Notes: generated by a model not told the origin, from the letters alone. A stretch of DNA of 58,209 bases from Ceraceosorus guamensis (GCF_003144195.1 NW_020290085.1:4178-62386), one strand, 5' to 3'; shown: positions 10,757 through 23,055, counted from the stretch's first letter. Made by a program: numbers and translations.

Positions 10757-11168
10757 TGGGCGTGGAAGCAGCAGCAGCACCATCGCTGGACGCAGGAGCG
10801 CCACCGCCGCCCAGCCCATCCAATCCTCTCAGACCGCTAGCCAGCGCGCTCAAGGAAGCGGAAAAGTTGAACGCGCCACCCGGTGGTATGTTGCCGTCGT
10901 TGTCGTGATCGTCCCTCGGCAAAGCAGCGAGCGAAGCTTTGGGCGTAGTCGCCGCGGCAGAGGCAGAATACCCACTCGGATTCGCTGCTGCTGCTGCTGC
11001 TGCTGCGGTGCTTTGCGCGCTCGAGCTCGCTCCACCAAACAAACCGCCTCCGAATCCTCCGAGGCCTGCGCTCAGTCCTGCGCTTCCTCCACCGCTTGGC
11101 TTGGAGGATAGGTGCACCTCGTACAGCGGCGAATCGCGAGGAGATATGATGACAAAGTAGTACGACAT
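10371..11168 (-). CDS. TRS20: TRAPP complex subunit Trs20/sedlin with long insertion (265 aa)
   Basis: Single-exon gene. The longin-type sedlin fold is recognisable in two parts: residues 1-24 (MSYYFVIISPRDSPLYEVHL) and about 156-265, which include TSQMYLRTIDRTQQQFVSCF, RYFFVILHEHKHEEGIRNFF and the C-terminal NPIRSPAFDTRIRASARRHL. Human TRAPPC2 is 140 aa; here about 130 residues of Ala/Gly/Ser-rich sequence separate the first beta strand from the rest. Trs20 is a small core subunit of the TRAPP tethering and Rab-GEF complexes at the ER-Golgi and Golgi. It is convergent with UTP22 (252 bp between stops) and divergent from BMS1. Confidence 0.9.
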
Positions 11169-11524
11169 GGTGGGTGCGGGTAGTGGTGGTGGTCGTCGTC
11201 GCGGTGGTGGTCGTCGTCGCGGTGGTGGTCGTCGTCGCGGTGGTGGTCGTCGTCGCGGTGGTGGTGGTGTTGGGAGCTGGCTGCATGGCGTGCCGAGCGT
11301 CTGTCTACGAGCGCGTGACGTGCGATGCGCCCGCCCGCTCGCTCGCCCGCGCGCGCGATTCTCAATCACGTGATAAAGGGCCCCTCTCGCGCGAGAGATT
11401 TCCAAATTTACATGACCACTCGCGACTTTCGCGAATTTTGGAACTGGCGTCTAGTGACTCGTGCTCGCGCGCTCCCCCCTCCTCATGGCCCCCGACCACC
11501 GTCCACGCCACACGCCTTCTCGCC
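11169..11524. other. Divergent promoter region TRS20 / BMS1
   Basis: 356 bp. An 18-bp unit (GGTGGTGGTCGTCGTCGC) is repeated about four times between 11183 and 11265, close to the TRS20 start codon. No TATA element was recognised. Confidence 0.6.
11183..11265. repeat. 18-bp tandem repeat, about 4 copies
   Basis: Near-perfect copies of an 18-base GGT/CGT unit just upstream of the TRS20 ATG. It is open in several frames and generates spurious Gly/Arg, Val or His/Asp repeat ORFs. Confidence 0.85.
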
Positions 11525-11710
11525 ATGTCGGAGCAGACTCATCGCGCTCACAGATCTTCCAAAGATCGTGGGAAAGCTGCCAAGGATCGAAATGCCAAGT
11601 CGGCTGATCATTCCAAGGCATTCAACGCCAAGGTGCGGCGAGCGCGAGCGCGAGCGTGCGCGCGCCAAACACACGCGCGCCCGGCGCGCACCCACTGACA
11701 CCTTCTCGCA

Positions 11711-11744
<34 letters not shown>

Positions 11745-13234
11745 ACAGGCCTTTGTATCCTCCTCGCGCTTCGCTCAAGATAAGCAGATTCGACGCAATG
11801 CCGAATTGTCGCAAAAGAGGTTGCACGTGCCTTTGGTGGATAGGAGTCAAGAGGTGGGGTTGGAAGAGCAGGCGCCGGTGGTCGTGGCAGTCGTTGGACC
11901 GGAGGGAGTGGGAAAGAGCACGCTGATGAGGAGTTTGATTAGGAGATTCACGAAGCATACATTGCAGGACATCAAAGGTCCCGTCACGGTTGTTGCAGGT
12001 GCGTTGCGCGCGAGCGAGCGAGCGAGCGGGGGGGGAATGGCAGCGAGGGCGGCGGCGAAGCATTCCTAACGCACATGCTCACACGCACACGCACGCGCAC
12101 GCGCTCCCACCAGGCAAGAAGCGCCGCTTGACATTCTTGGAATGCAACAACGACATCAATTCCATGATCGATGTCGGCAAGATCGCAGATCTCGTCCTGC
12201 TCATGATCGACGGCAGCTTTGGTTTCGAAATGGTGAGCGGGTGTTATGGGGGGGTGGGCACGCGCAAATCCTCTCGCTAACACGCGCACGCGCACGCGCA
12301 CGCACACCCACGCACGGCCCCCAGGAAACGATGGAATTCTTAAACATCCTTCAAGCGCACGGTTTCCCAAAAGTCATGGGCATCCTCACGCACCTCGACC
12401 TCATCAAGAAAGCCTCGACCTTGCGCGCGACCAAAAAACGTCTCAAATCCCGCTTCTGGACAGAGATCCATCAAGGCGCAAAACTCTTCTACCTGTCCGG
12501 CATCATCAATGCGCGCTATCCCGATGCCGAGATTGCCAACTTGTCGCGCTTCATCAGCGTCATGAAATTCCGTCCGCTCGTCTTTCGCAATGCCCATCCT
12601 CACCTCTTGGCCGACCGGCTGGAAGACTTGACACCGCGCGAAGAGGTGCGGCAAGATTACAAGGTGGATCGTCGCATCACGCTCTACGGTTACCTGCGCG
12701 GCACCTTGCTGAGAGAGGGTGCGCGCGTGCACATTCCAGGCGCAGGAGGAGGCGATTTCAGCATCGCTTCGATCGAAAGATTGGCAGATCCCTGTCCCTT
12801 GCCGACGCTAGAGAGCGAAAAGAGGAGGAGATTAAACGACAAGCACAAGCTGATTCATGCGCCCATGAGCGATGTGGGAGGCGTCATGTTCGACAAGGAT
12901 GCGGTGTACATCAATGTGAATGGTCACTACTCGGGGGGCAGCAGCAGCGGCGGGGGCGGGGGCGCGGATTTGGTGGTGCGTTTGCAAGGTGCAAAGGATA
13001 CGTTGGATGAGCGGGCTAGAGCGGGAAAGATGCGCCTCTTTGAGGGGGGAGAGGGCGGCGAAGAGGAGGAATTGCTTGCTCCTGCGACGCCTGCGACGCC
13101 TGCGACGTCAGCTTCGGCTCCCGTACGTGTCAGAAGAGCGGCTTTTGATGACGGCGGCGGGGACGACGGCGCGGACAGCGGTGACGACAGCGATGACAGC
13201 AGCGGTGACGACGACCACGACCACGACAGCGACC

Positions 13235-13271
<37 letters not shown>

Positions 13272-14685
13272 CGTCATCGCCACCGCGGCGCTACCATTTG
13301 CGGATTCGGATTCCGACATGGGCGGTGATGACTCCCCCGCGTCAGTCGACCTTGGAGAGAGGGCGAGGAGGGTGGTGATGGAGAACAAGAGGGGCAGGGC
13401 AAAAGATTGGATGAGGGAGATTTACGAGTCGGATTTGGACCCTTGGCAGATCGTCGGCGCCGGCGGGCGCGCCGTGTCTGATGAGGCTGATCTCTCGCGC
13501 TCGCGCTCGCCCGCGTCTGATCTGTTCCAGCTGGCGAAGCGAGATGGCCATCGCGACGACGACGACGAGCACGGCACACTTGCACTGGTTCCTGATCAAT
13601 TCGAGGGGAAAGGGGAGGGAGTGGAGTTCAAAGAGGATGCCGAGCTGGATGCTATTCGACACCTCTTTTTTACCGGAGCAGAGCAACAGCAAGTCGAGCG
13701 CGACGATGATGGCGACGAGGAGGAGGAGGCGCTCGATGATGGCGACGAGGAGGAGGAGGCGCTCGACGCCGGCTCGGCCGCCCACACCCGCTCGCAGGCC
13801 GCGCGCAAAGAAGCGCTAAAGAGACGCTTTGACGAGCAGTACGACGACGACGACGACGGCGACGCGCCAAAAGAGGACTGGTACGACGAGCAAAAAGCAG
13901 AACTGACTCGACAGGCCGAAGCGAACAGGGCGGAATTCGCTCAAGAAGATGCTGCTACGCGCGATCGGATACAGGGCTACAAGCCTGGCGCATACGTTCG
14001 CATCGAGTTGAAGGATGTGCCCTTTGAGCTGGTGCGCCACTTTGACGCGCGTCGACCGCTTCTGGTGGGTGGATTGCTTTCGAGCGAAGAGGCGCTAGGT
14101 TTCACCCAAGTCAGGATCAAGCGGCATCGTTGGCATGCGCGCATCCTCAAGACGAACGACCCCCTCATCTTTTCCATCGGTTGGAGAAGATTTCAAAGCA
14201 CGCCAATCTATTCGCTGGATGATGGGACGCGCAATCGGATGCTCAAGTATACGCCCGAACATATGCATTGCCTAGCCACGTTTTGGGGTCCTTGCAGTCG
14301 ACCAAATACCGGTTTTGCAGCGTTTAATACGCTCTCTTCTCAAGTCTCTTCGTTTAGGATCAGCGCGACGGGCACGGTGCTAGGTTCGGATAGCGCAGCG
14401 GCCGCTTACAAGATCGTAAAGAAGCTCAAATTGACGGGAACGCCGAGCAAGATTTTCAAGAATACGGCATTCGTAAAGGACATGTTCAATTCCAGCTTGG
14501 AAGTGGCCAAATTCGAAGGAGCGCACATCAAGACCGTTTCGGGCGTGCGCGGCCAGATCAAAAAGGCGCTCGCGAAGCCAGAGGGGCATTTCAGGGCTGC
14601 GTTTGAGGACAAGGTGTTGATGAGCGGTGAGTCGCGAGTACGAGCGCGGCGCGAGTACGTGCGCGAAGCGCGCGTGCGAGGGCCG

Positions 14686-14728
<43 letters not shown>

Positions 14729-15339
14729 TGAATCGCCTCGCTAGCATGCACGCGCGCGAATCTTCTCGCTAACTGCATGCGCGAATCGCCTCGCTAACAT
14801 GCACGCCCCCCGCAGACATCATCTTTCTACGCGCATGGTACGCCATCCTACCCCGCAAATACTACAATCCCGTCACTTCGCTCTTGCAAGCCGGAGAATG
14901 GCAAGGCATGCGCTTGACTGGAACAGTTCGACGAGAACAGGGCATGAGCGCACCCAATCTGACCGACAGTCGATATGCTCCCGTCGTGCGACCGGAAAAT
15001 CGCACATTCCACGCTCTCAAGGTTCCCAGAAAGTTGCAGGCTGCGCTGCCGTTTGCTAGCAAGACCAAAGTGTTGAAGAAGCAAGCTGAAAAGACGTATT
15101 TGACTAGACGCGCCGTCGTTGCTGAAAAGCCGGAGCGCGAAGCCATGGCTCTTTTGCAGCGCATGCACGCCGTTCAAAAGGTCAAGGGGGCGAAGCGCAA
15201 AGAGACCAAGGTGGCTAGGAGGGAGGAGAAGCGCAAGAGGGAGAGCAAGGAGGAGAGCGTGCGCGATGCAAAGAGGCAGAGGGCGATCAAGCAGAGTCTC
15301 AAGGTGGCGGGGCGGGCGCAGGCGCGGGCGCGGGCGTGA
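11525..15339 (+). CDS. BMS1: Ribosome biogenesis GTPase Bms1 (1100 aa)
   Basis: Spliced model: join(11525..11632,11749..11998,12114..12232,12325..14626,14816..15339). The GTPase domain has a Walker A/G1 motif GPEGVGKSTLM (about residue 88) and the Bms1-type G4-like THLDLI; an effector-like block, FLECNNDINSMIDVGKIADL, lies between. A beta-barrel domain (HARILKTNDPLIFSIGWRRF) and a C-terminal block (FLRAWYAILPRKYYNP, then basic Lys/Arg coils) complete the family order. Bms1 binds U3 snoRNP and Rcl1 and drives pre-40S assembly in the nucleolus. The middle is a long acidic, repetitive region (Asp/Glu/Ser). Intron 1 contains a 32-base poly-C tract that ends at the acceptor. The first donor is GTGCGG, weaker than the GTGAG used elsewhere. 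Confidence 0.92.
11713..11744 (+). repeat. Poly-C tract (32 nt) in BMS1 intron 1
   Basis: An uninterrupted run of C forms the whole polypyrimidine tract just before the ACAG acceptor. On the other strand it is poly-G. Confidence 0.95.
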
Positions 15340-15622
15340 GCGTGAGCGTGAGCGCCAGCGCTAGAGGGAGTGGTGCCAATGTATGCATTCGTGATTGTGA
15401 TTGTATTGGGTGTGCGAGTGTAACGGGTGTGCGAGTGTAGTGAGGGCGCTCGTGTATTGGGTGCGAGTGTATTCACGGCGCTCGTGTATTGGGTGCGAGT
15501 GCATTGGGTGCGAGTGTATTCACGGCGCTCGTGTATTCACGGCGCTCGTGTATTGAGGGCGCTCGTGTGTTAGGGGCGCACGCATCGCACGCATCGCACG
15601 CATCGCACGCACACCCGCGCGC
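15340..15622. other. Convergent 3' region with GTGTATTGGGTGCGAGT repeats
   Basis: 283 bp between the stop codons of BMS1 and the MPP alpha gene. It holds degenerate direct repeats of CGCTCGTGTATT and GGGTGCGAGTGTA from about 15405 to 15570, followed by (ATCGCACGC)n. These may lie in both 3' UTRs. No gene. Confidence 0.6.
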
Positions 15623-17480
15623 TCACGCACCGCCCAGCCCGCGATTCGCAAGCGTCCGCCTAACATCCCCCAACCCATCGAGATTGCCTTGCGCCACGAC
15701 GGTGCTCTGCCCGCTTCCCAGTCCGAAATTGTTCTTCTCGCCGCCGCCGCCGCCGCTGGTGCGGCAGCGCGCCGCCCTCAAGACGCGATTGGCGACCCTG
15801 TGCAGCGCATCCAAATCCACCCCGTCAATCTTTTCGCACATTTCCTCCACCGAAACCTTGTGGCCATGCACCTGAACCTGTCTTCCCAGATCCTCCACCT
15901 CCACCAATCTGCTCTCCAAGCTCATGACCAGGCTAGATTTGAGCTGATTCTTTGCTCTAGCCAACTCCACGCTCGTCACTGCTCCTCGAACGTGGGGCGA
16001 AGTGAGGCTGTCCAGTTCGCGCGCGATAATGTTGGCAATGTGACCGTTAAAGTCGGGCTTGACGCTAGCAGCGATGCCAAACAATCCCGAATCCTTGTAG
16101 CAGTGATGAAAAGCTGCGCAAAAATCGACGGCGTGATGTTGATTGAGGACGTTGCTGTACAATCGACTGTACATTCCCTTGCCAGGTCCTCCAGCCGAAA
16201 AGCTTCCTCCTCCTCCCAACAAGATTTGCATCGTTGCGAGCGCGTAAATGTCGTCGTCGTGAATGGACAAGCCTTCGAATGCGACGTAGACTTGCGTAAA
16301 CTCCATCGTGGGCGTCGATTCGTACAGCTCGCCGCCAGTGTACCGAGCGCGAGCGCGGGCGTCGCGGGCGTGAGCGCGAGTTTCGGCGTGAGGAAGTGTG
16401 CGAGTGTCGGCGGGAGTGTCGGCGTGAGTATTGGTGCCCGCGTCGGCGATCGCTGCGCTCCCGCCCTCGCCAGCGCCCCCGCCCCCGCCCGCGCTCAAAC
16501 CCCCAAACCACTTTGCCGCCAATTCGACCATCCTTTCGTGAGGCATGCCAGCTCCCGCCACCACGATCCTTTCGGGCGTGTACCAAGCGTCCATGAAATC
16601 GCGCAAATGCTTCACCTTCATCACCTCCAAACTCTCCACGGGACACAGCAGCGGGTTGCCCAGCGTATTATCCCTAAAAGCGACGGTGTGCAAAACCTCT
16701 GGCAAGATCATTTCCGGCTTGTTCCAAATCTCTCCAATCTCCCAACGCGTCGCTTCTTGCTGAGCAGCCAACTCTTCGGGCAAGAGGGCGGGATGAAGCA
16801 CCGTGTCTGCGAGGATGGACAGCGCAGCTTCCACATCCTTGTTGAACACGAGCGATTGGTACATGATCGACTCTCTCGAAGAGGAGCACATGACGTTTCC
16901 TCCCATCTTTTCGATCATCGTCGTCATCTCATCCGCACTGCGATTTCGCGTGCTCTGGGGGCGAGGGCGGCGGACGCGTGAGGAGCGGGAGCGGGCGCGG
17001 GCGAGAAAGAGCGACACGTGCAAAGAGTCAGCAGGCGTTCAAGTCAGCAGGCGCACTGTGACACGCGCACGCACCCGCGCACCCACGCACCCGCACACGC
17101 ACCCGCACACGCACCTTGAAAGCCATTCGATCGAGCAAATGACTGACTCCAGATTCACCAGGCACCCAAGCCCTCTCGTACCTGCTTCCCGTATCCACAT
17201 ACACACCCACGGCCGAAAAATGTCCCGGTGCGGCTTGCGTGGCGACTCTGACCTTGTTTGGCAAGGTGCTTTGAAACGTCGTCGAGGAGGGGGAGTAGGA
17301 GGAGGGCGAGACCGAGGAGGAGCGGAGGGATGCTAGAGGAGAAGCGGTGCTGCAGAGGTTTCGATGTGGTGCGGGTGCGGGTGCGTGTGCGTGTGCGGGT
17401 GCGGGTGTGCGTGCGACTGCACGGCGAGCCAAGCCAGTCGTAGCGCCCGTGAGCCTCGCGCCCGCGCCCGCCATTGTCAT
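15623..17480 (-). CDS. MAS2: Mitochondrial processing peptidase alpha subunit (565 aa)
   Basis: Spliced model: complement(join(15623..16954,17115..17480)). The N-terminus is Arg/Ala-rich without acidic residues, fitting a mitochondrial presequence. The M16 peptidase fold follows: VGVYVDTGSRYERAW, then after the intron MTTMIEKMGGNVMCSSSRES. The HxxEH zinc site of the beta subunit is absent, as expected, and the glycine-rich loop GGGGSFSAGGPGKGMYSRLY that defines MPP alpha is present. MPP alpha binds presequences and pairs with MPP beta to cleave them in the matrix. An unusual insertion of about 45 Ala/His/Thr/Arg-rich residues (around residue 300-340) separates the N- and C-terminal halves. 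I chose the ATG at 17480; an in-frame alternative six bases downstream also exists. Confidence 0.92.
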
Positions 17481-17773
17481 CCTGATCGCCAGATCGCTCG
17501 AATACAGCGACCAACTTTTTTGCGTTGCGTGATGGTGGTCGAGACGTGCCTTGCGCGAATGCAGCGAATCGTGGAATCGCGCGCCCGCGCCACACAAAAA
17601 AGTCCATCACCGCGTGCGCATCACGTGATCATCAAAGGGGTCCGGTCACGTCACACGCGAGCACGCGGCACGCGCGCGCACACTCTTCCCCAACATGTCT
17701 TTCATTCTCTACAGGCGATGCGATACACGAGGGCCGAAAGCGGGAATGTGGTGGGGAGGGGAGCAGTTGCCTT

Positions 17774-19962
17774 CTAGCCTGATGATGCTGCCGAAAAGAT
17801 GAAGAGCTGGGGGGTTGCGCTCGCGATCAAGTCAGCGCGAGGGCTCGAGCAGGCACGCACGCAAGCACGCACGCCGGCCGCACCGGCACTCACATTGTTC
17901 GTAGCTGCAATCGCAATCGTATTCTCCCTCGGATGGAAGCTGGCGTGCAGGATCTTCTTGTTAAAGTCCTGTGTGCGAGGGTGCGCGGACGCGAGCGAGC
18001 AGGTAAAGAGGTGGCGCAAGGTCGCAAGGTCAGTCATCGCATTCGCGCGCGCGCGCGCGCATTCGCGCACGTACTCGCCGCGCACGTACTCGCACTCACG
18101 ACATTGTCCACATTGACCTGGCTGACCGCACCAGGCACACCAGGCGCCGCCCCATTCCCCGCCGCCGCCCCTCCCTTTTTCTTGTTTCCAGCAGCCTTTT
18201 TGTTCTTAAAGGCGCTCTTATCCGCCTGCAGCACCACATCCTGCTCCTCCTCCTTGTCGAAAATGTGGAAATAATTGTTGTAGCTTCCCGTCAAGACCTT
18301 TTTGCCGTCCGGTCCCCACAGCGCTTCAAACTTGTCAAAGATGCAATCGTTTTCGTACAAATCGCACAGCTTGCTCCGCAAGTGATCGTGAATGGGTATC
18401 GTCTTGACCGGCCGACTGTCCATATTCACATCCCAAAGCTTCAACGTGAGGTAATCCCGCGACAAGATATACCGCCCGTCCCTGCTAAACTTGACATCCG
18501 AAATGCTGCTAATGATTTCGCTAAAAAAGGACTTGTTCGATGGGTCCTCTTCCTCCTCAAAGTCTGTCGGCGGGGGAAAAGCACATCGCAGGGGCGCGCG
18601 CGCGCGCATCGCATCGCATCAGCTGGCGCAAGCGCATACTCCAGCGCACGCACGCTCTCTCCCACTCACGCTTGGCGTGCTGATCGCACAGTGCCGAATC
18701 CCGCATGTCTGCCAGCTTGATGGTCCCCTTGGAACTAGAGTAGACGAAGTGGTTGCAATTGATGGGATGGAATTCTGCGGCGGTGATGACTTCTGTCAGT
18801 TCCTCCATGTTTACCGGCTTGATATCGACAATGTCTGCGGGGGGAGGGAAATGAGCGCGGGTGAGCGGGTGAGCGCAGCTAAATGCTGTTGCCTGTGCGC
18901 TCGCGCGCGCGCGCCCGCCCGCACGCACTAAAGCTCTGATCGGAAATGTTGAGGTTCCACAGATTGACGCGCAAATCGTCTGCTGAAATGTACGTCTCTC
19001 CATCCGAATTAACGCTGATGGAGTTGATGTGGTATGCGTGCGCATTGGCGTAAATTTTCCTCGGCACTGCAGCGACGATGGTATCGTGGTGCGTCAATGT
19101 CGGCATCCTCAAGTTGGCTCCGCTGCCCACCAGAGGTGTGGGCGTCGGGGCGAGCGATGGGTGCAAGGATGATGAAGAGGTCGCTGCTGCATGCGCGCTC
19201 TGAAATCGATCGCCAGACAGGTTATTCTCTGCCACCACTTTTAAGCTCTTTTCGAATACTTTCCACAGCTTGATCGTCTTGTCTGTGGGGGTGCGGGTGC
19301 GGGTGCGGGTGGGCGACGTGGGCGTGGCATGGCGTGACGTGAGCGTGAGCGTGAGCGTGAGCGTGAGCGTGAGCGCGGCGATGTGTGAGCACGCCATCAC
19401 AGCGCCCCTCACCATTCGTGGATAGCAAAAAGTGGGCGGCATTTTGACGCCTGCACCACCGAATCTTGTTGATCTTTTCCTCAATCTCCAACGATTTCAG
19501 ATAGTCGAATTCGGGTTCGTGAGATTGAAATTCGGTGTGGAATTTGTACTCGCAGCCCTTTTTCTGTCGTCGCAAGGGGGCCACACGCACACGCAATTCA
19601 GTCGAGCGAGTGTACACCATCATCCGACGCACACGGCCCACTCACGGAATCGTTTCGCTCAAACAGCACCACTCTGCCGCCCTTGTCTCCGGTCGCGAGA
19701 TAGTCGCCGGTATGATCAAACTCGACAGTCGAGATGATGTCGGCTGGTGGGCGAGCGCGGGCGTGGGCGTGAGCGTGAGCGTGAGCGTGGGCGCGAGCGT
19801 GAGCGTGAGCGTGTCAGCAAGACGATTTGCGCGCCGACTTGCGCGCCAATTTGCTCGCAACTCACCCTCTGTGATATCTTCCACCTCTCCCTTGTCACCA
19901 AAGCACTGGGCAAACTTCCAAGGAGCGGAAGCATCCTGTGGTGCCGTCGTTCCCCCTTCCAT
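17774..19962 (-). CDS. CDC55: PP2A regulatory subunit B (PR55/Cdc55 type, 478 aa)
   Basis: Eight exons: complement(join(17774..17806,17894..17968,18100..18563,18670..18834,18929..19282,19413..19563,19646..19743,19866..19962)); every junction is phase-consistent. Seven-bladed WD40 propeller with PR55 signatures: [76 protein letters not shown] and [19 protein letters not shown]. The B subunit targets the PP2A core enzyme to substrates in mitosis and stress signalling. Two fungal-style insertions are present: Ala/Ser/Pro near blade 3, and Lys/Ala/Gly-rich [17 protein letters not shown] before the last blade. Intron 3 is made largely of a GTGAGC hexamer repeat. Divergent from the NOP8-like gene. 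Confidence 0.93.
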
Positions 19963-20844
19963 CTCGTCCTGTGTGCGCGTCGTGTGTGTATGCGTGGTGT
20001 GTATATGCGTGGTATGGCGCGGTGTACCGCAGCGAGAGTCGAATCGGATCGCCTCGCCTCGCGCGTGTCCTGGCTTGACCCGTCGCTTGACCCGTCGCTC
20101 GTCTCGTATTGGCAAACGTCTGCTGCCGGCGTCAAAGCAAAGGGGAGCGAGAGCACGCACGCGAGCGTCTCTCGATGGATGCCAGCGGTGCGCGAGGAGC
20201 GCGAGCGCGGTGGATGCCGAGCGCGGTGGATGCCGAGCGAAGTGTGTGCTTTCGCGGGATGCCGAGCGAAGTGTGTGCTTTCGCGGGATGCCGAGCGAAG
20301 TGTGTGCTTTCGCGGGATGCTCTCGCAGGCGTAGTGAATTCGTTCGCGGGCTGCTCTCGCTGGCGCGCAGGTGCAGGTCGTCGTTGTGATGGTAGTGAGG
20401 ACGACGAGGACGACGATATGCTGCCATCCGTGATCGCCTGCTGCACGCACCATGCACTCACCACTCTGTCGTCGTCTCTGCTTTTGCGATGCGATGCGAT
20501 GCGCTCCGTGCACTCACTCACGCTCCTGCTGCTCTCTGTCACCGCGCCCGCGCGCCCGCCCACGCTCGCATGCGGCAGGTCAAACCGCGGGCAATTGACC
20601 ACTCGATCTCGCGCGCGCGCGCGATGTGCCCTGACGTACGTACGCGCGCGCGTGACATTGCCCCTTGCGCGTGCCACGCAATCACGTGATTACATCTCTC
20701 GCGCGAGATTTTGGTTCCCTTGGGATTTTTTGTCAGTCACGAGTCGCGCGCGCGCGAGTGCACGTCGACCATCCCATTCATCATGCTAGGGCGTGTACAC
20801 TCCATCGCCCCACACCCCCTCCCAACCCCTTCTCTCAAGCAAAC
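19963..20844. other. Divergent promoter region PP2A-B / NOP8-like
   Basis: 882 bp without a supported gene. It contains a 29-bp perfect tandem repeat (20229-20315), (GCGC)n and (CGTA) patches near 20609-20650, and a GA/CT-rich segment before the NOP8-like ATG. Several 190-280 aa ORFs overlap here on both strands but have Arg/Ala/His-biased shadow composition. Confidence 0.55.
20229..20315. repeat. 29-bp perfect tandem repeat, 3 copies
   Basis: Three identical head-to-tail copies of a unit beginning GATGCCGAGCGAAGTGTGTG, each 29 bases, with a truncated related unit just before. Because 29 is not a multiple of three, it shifts frame each copy, so it is unlikely to be coding. Confidence 0.92.
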
Positions 20845-21362
20845 ATGACCGCGCCAACGCCAACGCTTGCAGAGGCGCCGCACGCCGGACCCTCTCAGGC
20901 GACTCGTCGAGTGCACATCTCCGGTCTATCCAGCACGCTATCCGACGAATCGCTGCTCTCCCGCTTCTCCACGCTTCGAGCGTGCAACTTTCATCGACCG
21001 GCAGCCGCAGCAACAGCAGCAACAACAACAACGACCGCCGCCTCACTTCCCGGACCCAAAGCTTGGCTCACGCTCGTAGGTCCTGCAAAGGAGGTGGAGA
21101 GGAGCGCAAATTCCTTGCACGGTGCGCTCTGGAAGGGCAGCAAGATACGCGTAGGAACTGCAAAACCTGACGGTGCCCTCGCTCCGCTACCTCGACCCGC
21201 TGCCACTTTGAGGCGCGAAGCTGCTCGGGCGGAAAAGAAGCAGCAAGCGCGAGAGAGGAGACGTCAGCGTTGTCCGAGGGAGGAAAAGGTGGATAGGGTG
21301 GTGGATTTGCAAAGCGTCAAGGATGGCCAACATTGGGTGAGCGCGTGCGCGAGAGTGAGCGC

Positions 21363-21393
<31 letters not shown>

Positions 21394-23055
21394 GCTGACA
21401 TTTGCGCTCGCTCCTTCTAGGGCTGGCACGTTACCCCAGCATCCCACCTCATCCGTCCCATGCACATGCGACCATCTCATCCGCTCCCTCCTCCAGCAGC
21501 AGCCTCCATGTCGAGCGGGCAGCCTAAACGCAAAACCACCAGCAGCAGCAGGAGCAGCGGCAGAGCGCGCAGACTGACCATCGACCCGCGCAGGTACTCG
21601 CGCACGCATCTAGCTGGCGATCTGCTGGACTTTGATGGCGGCGGCGGGGGCGACCGCAAGGCATTGCAAAGCGCATGGGTGTGGGACGAAGAGCATGGTG
21701 CTTGGAGGGATCAACATGGAAGGGTCGAAGTCGTCGTCGTCGCGGCGTCTACACCCGCCGATCACGCTCGCGACGACGGCGACGACGGCGACAATTCGAT
21801 TCCAGATCAGCTCGCAGACGATCCGATTGCAGATCAGCTCGCAGCCGATTCGATTTCAGATCAGCCAGACGCAGACGATTCGATGTCAGATCAGCTCTTT
21901 GCGCCGCAACGATCCGTCTCGCCACTGTTTGACGCCCCGCAACGATCCGTTTCGCCACTGTTTGACGCCCCGCAACGATCCGTCTCGCCGTTGTTTGACG
22001 CCGACGCATTTTCAGAAGGCTACGAAGAGGACGCGGGCGGCAGCGTGTTGGAGGAGGATGAAGAGGCGCAGACGAAAAGGGTGCTTCGCGAGCTGTACGG
22101 CGAGGTCAAGTACGGCGAGGAAGCGAGTGCAGCAGCAGCAGCAGCGGCGGCGGCGGCGGCGGAAGAGGAGAGCGACGATGAGGAAGCGTTGCGGAAGTTG
22201 TTGTCTGCGCGAGCGAAAGAAGAGCCTGAGCGTGCGCCTCGATCCCGCTTAGACTTTATAAAGCCGAATTTGGAGAGCGGCAGCGGCGGCGGCTCGAGCA
22301 GCGCGCATTCATTCACGCCAGTCGTCAGGTTCGATCCGGGCGTGCGCGCGCGCGCGGACGACGACGGCGAGGGCGAGGGCGAGGAAGCGCAACCGCACTC
22401 GCACCCGCACCCGCACTCGCACGCGCAACGCACCGAATCGCCCGTACGCTCGCCCGCACGCTCGCCCGCGCCGCAAACGAACCAGCGCAGCACGTTGGAG
22501 GTGCAAAAGCTGACGGACATGTTTAAACCTCAAGAGGCGGGTGAGTGGGGGCGCATCACGCGAGGGAGAGAGCCGTCGCACATACTGACACGCATCGCGG
22601 TCGAGCCAGCTCCAAGCTTTTCCTTGCTGGGCGATTTGGCAGAGGAGGATCTCGATTTGGACATGGCATTCGATCATGGCGGCAATGGCGCAGACGACGG
22701 CGCGGATGATGTCGAGTCGACACACGTCGCGAATCATGCGGCCCGGGCCGCCCCTTCGGACCTCTTTAATCCGGATCCGAATCTGCCCTTCTTCTTTGCA
22801 GTCTCCAAAAAGGCCTCTTCCGCTGCAAGAGCTCGCGATCCCATCGTCCGGCTGACCAGTCTGAGCAGCAGCAGCAGCACTGCCGCGTCGATTCGCGAAT
22901 TTGTGCGCCCGGCGGAGGAGAAAGAGGAGGAGAGGATAAAGAGGTGGGAAATGAGAAAGTCGGAATTGACGCGCGAGTGGAAGAGGAGACATCGAGAGGC
23001 TGTCAAGAAGCGCAAGCGGGGTTACGAGGGGTCGCGCAGAGCTGCCGCTGCGTGA
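20845..23055 (+). CDS. NOP8: Nop8/NOL8-like RRM nucleolar protein (708 aa)
   Basis: Spliced model: join(20845..21336,21421..23055). An N-terminal RRM starts at RRVHISGLSSTLSDESLLSR; its second half contains SLHGALWKGSKIRVGTAKPD. After the intron comes GWHVTPASHLIRPMHMRP, a block typical of fungal Nop8. The C-terminus ends in a basic helix (WEMRKSELTREWKRRHREAV KKRKR). In yeast, Nop8 acts in 60S subunit assembly with Nip7 and Rrp43. The middle is disordered and acidic, with internal repeats: degenerate DQLADDPIADQL units and three copies of APQRSVSPLFD. The identification rests on domain order and end motifs; overall conservation is low. Convergent with FMP32 (131 bp between stops). Confidence 0.7.

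Noticed and set aside
15689-16981. 430-codon plus-strand ORF
   Set aside because: Antisense to the well-supported MPP alpha exon; composition is Arg/His/Ser-biased shadow.
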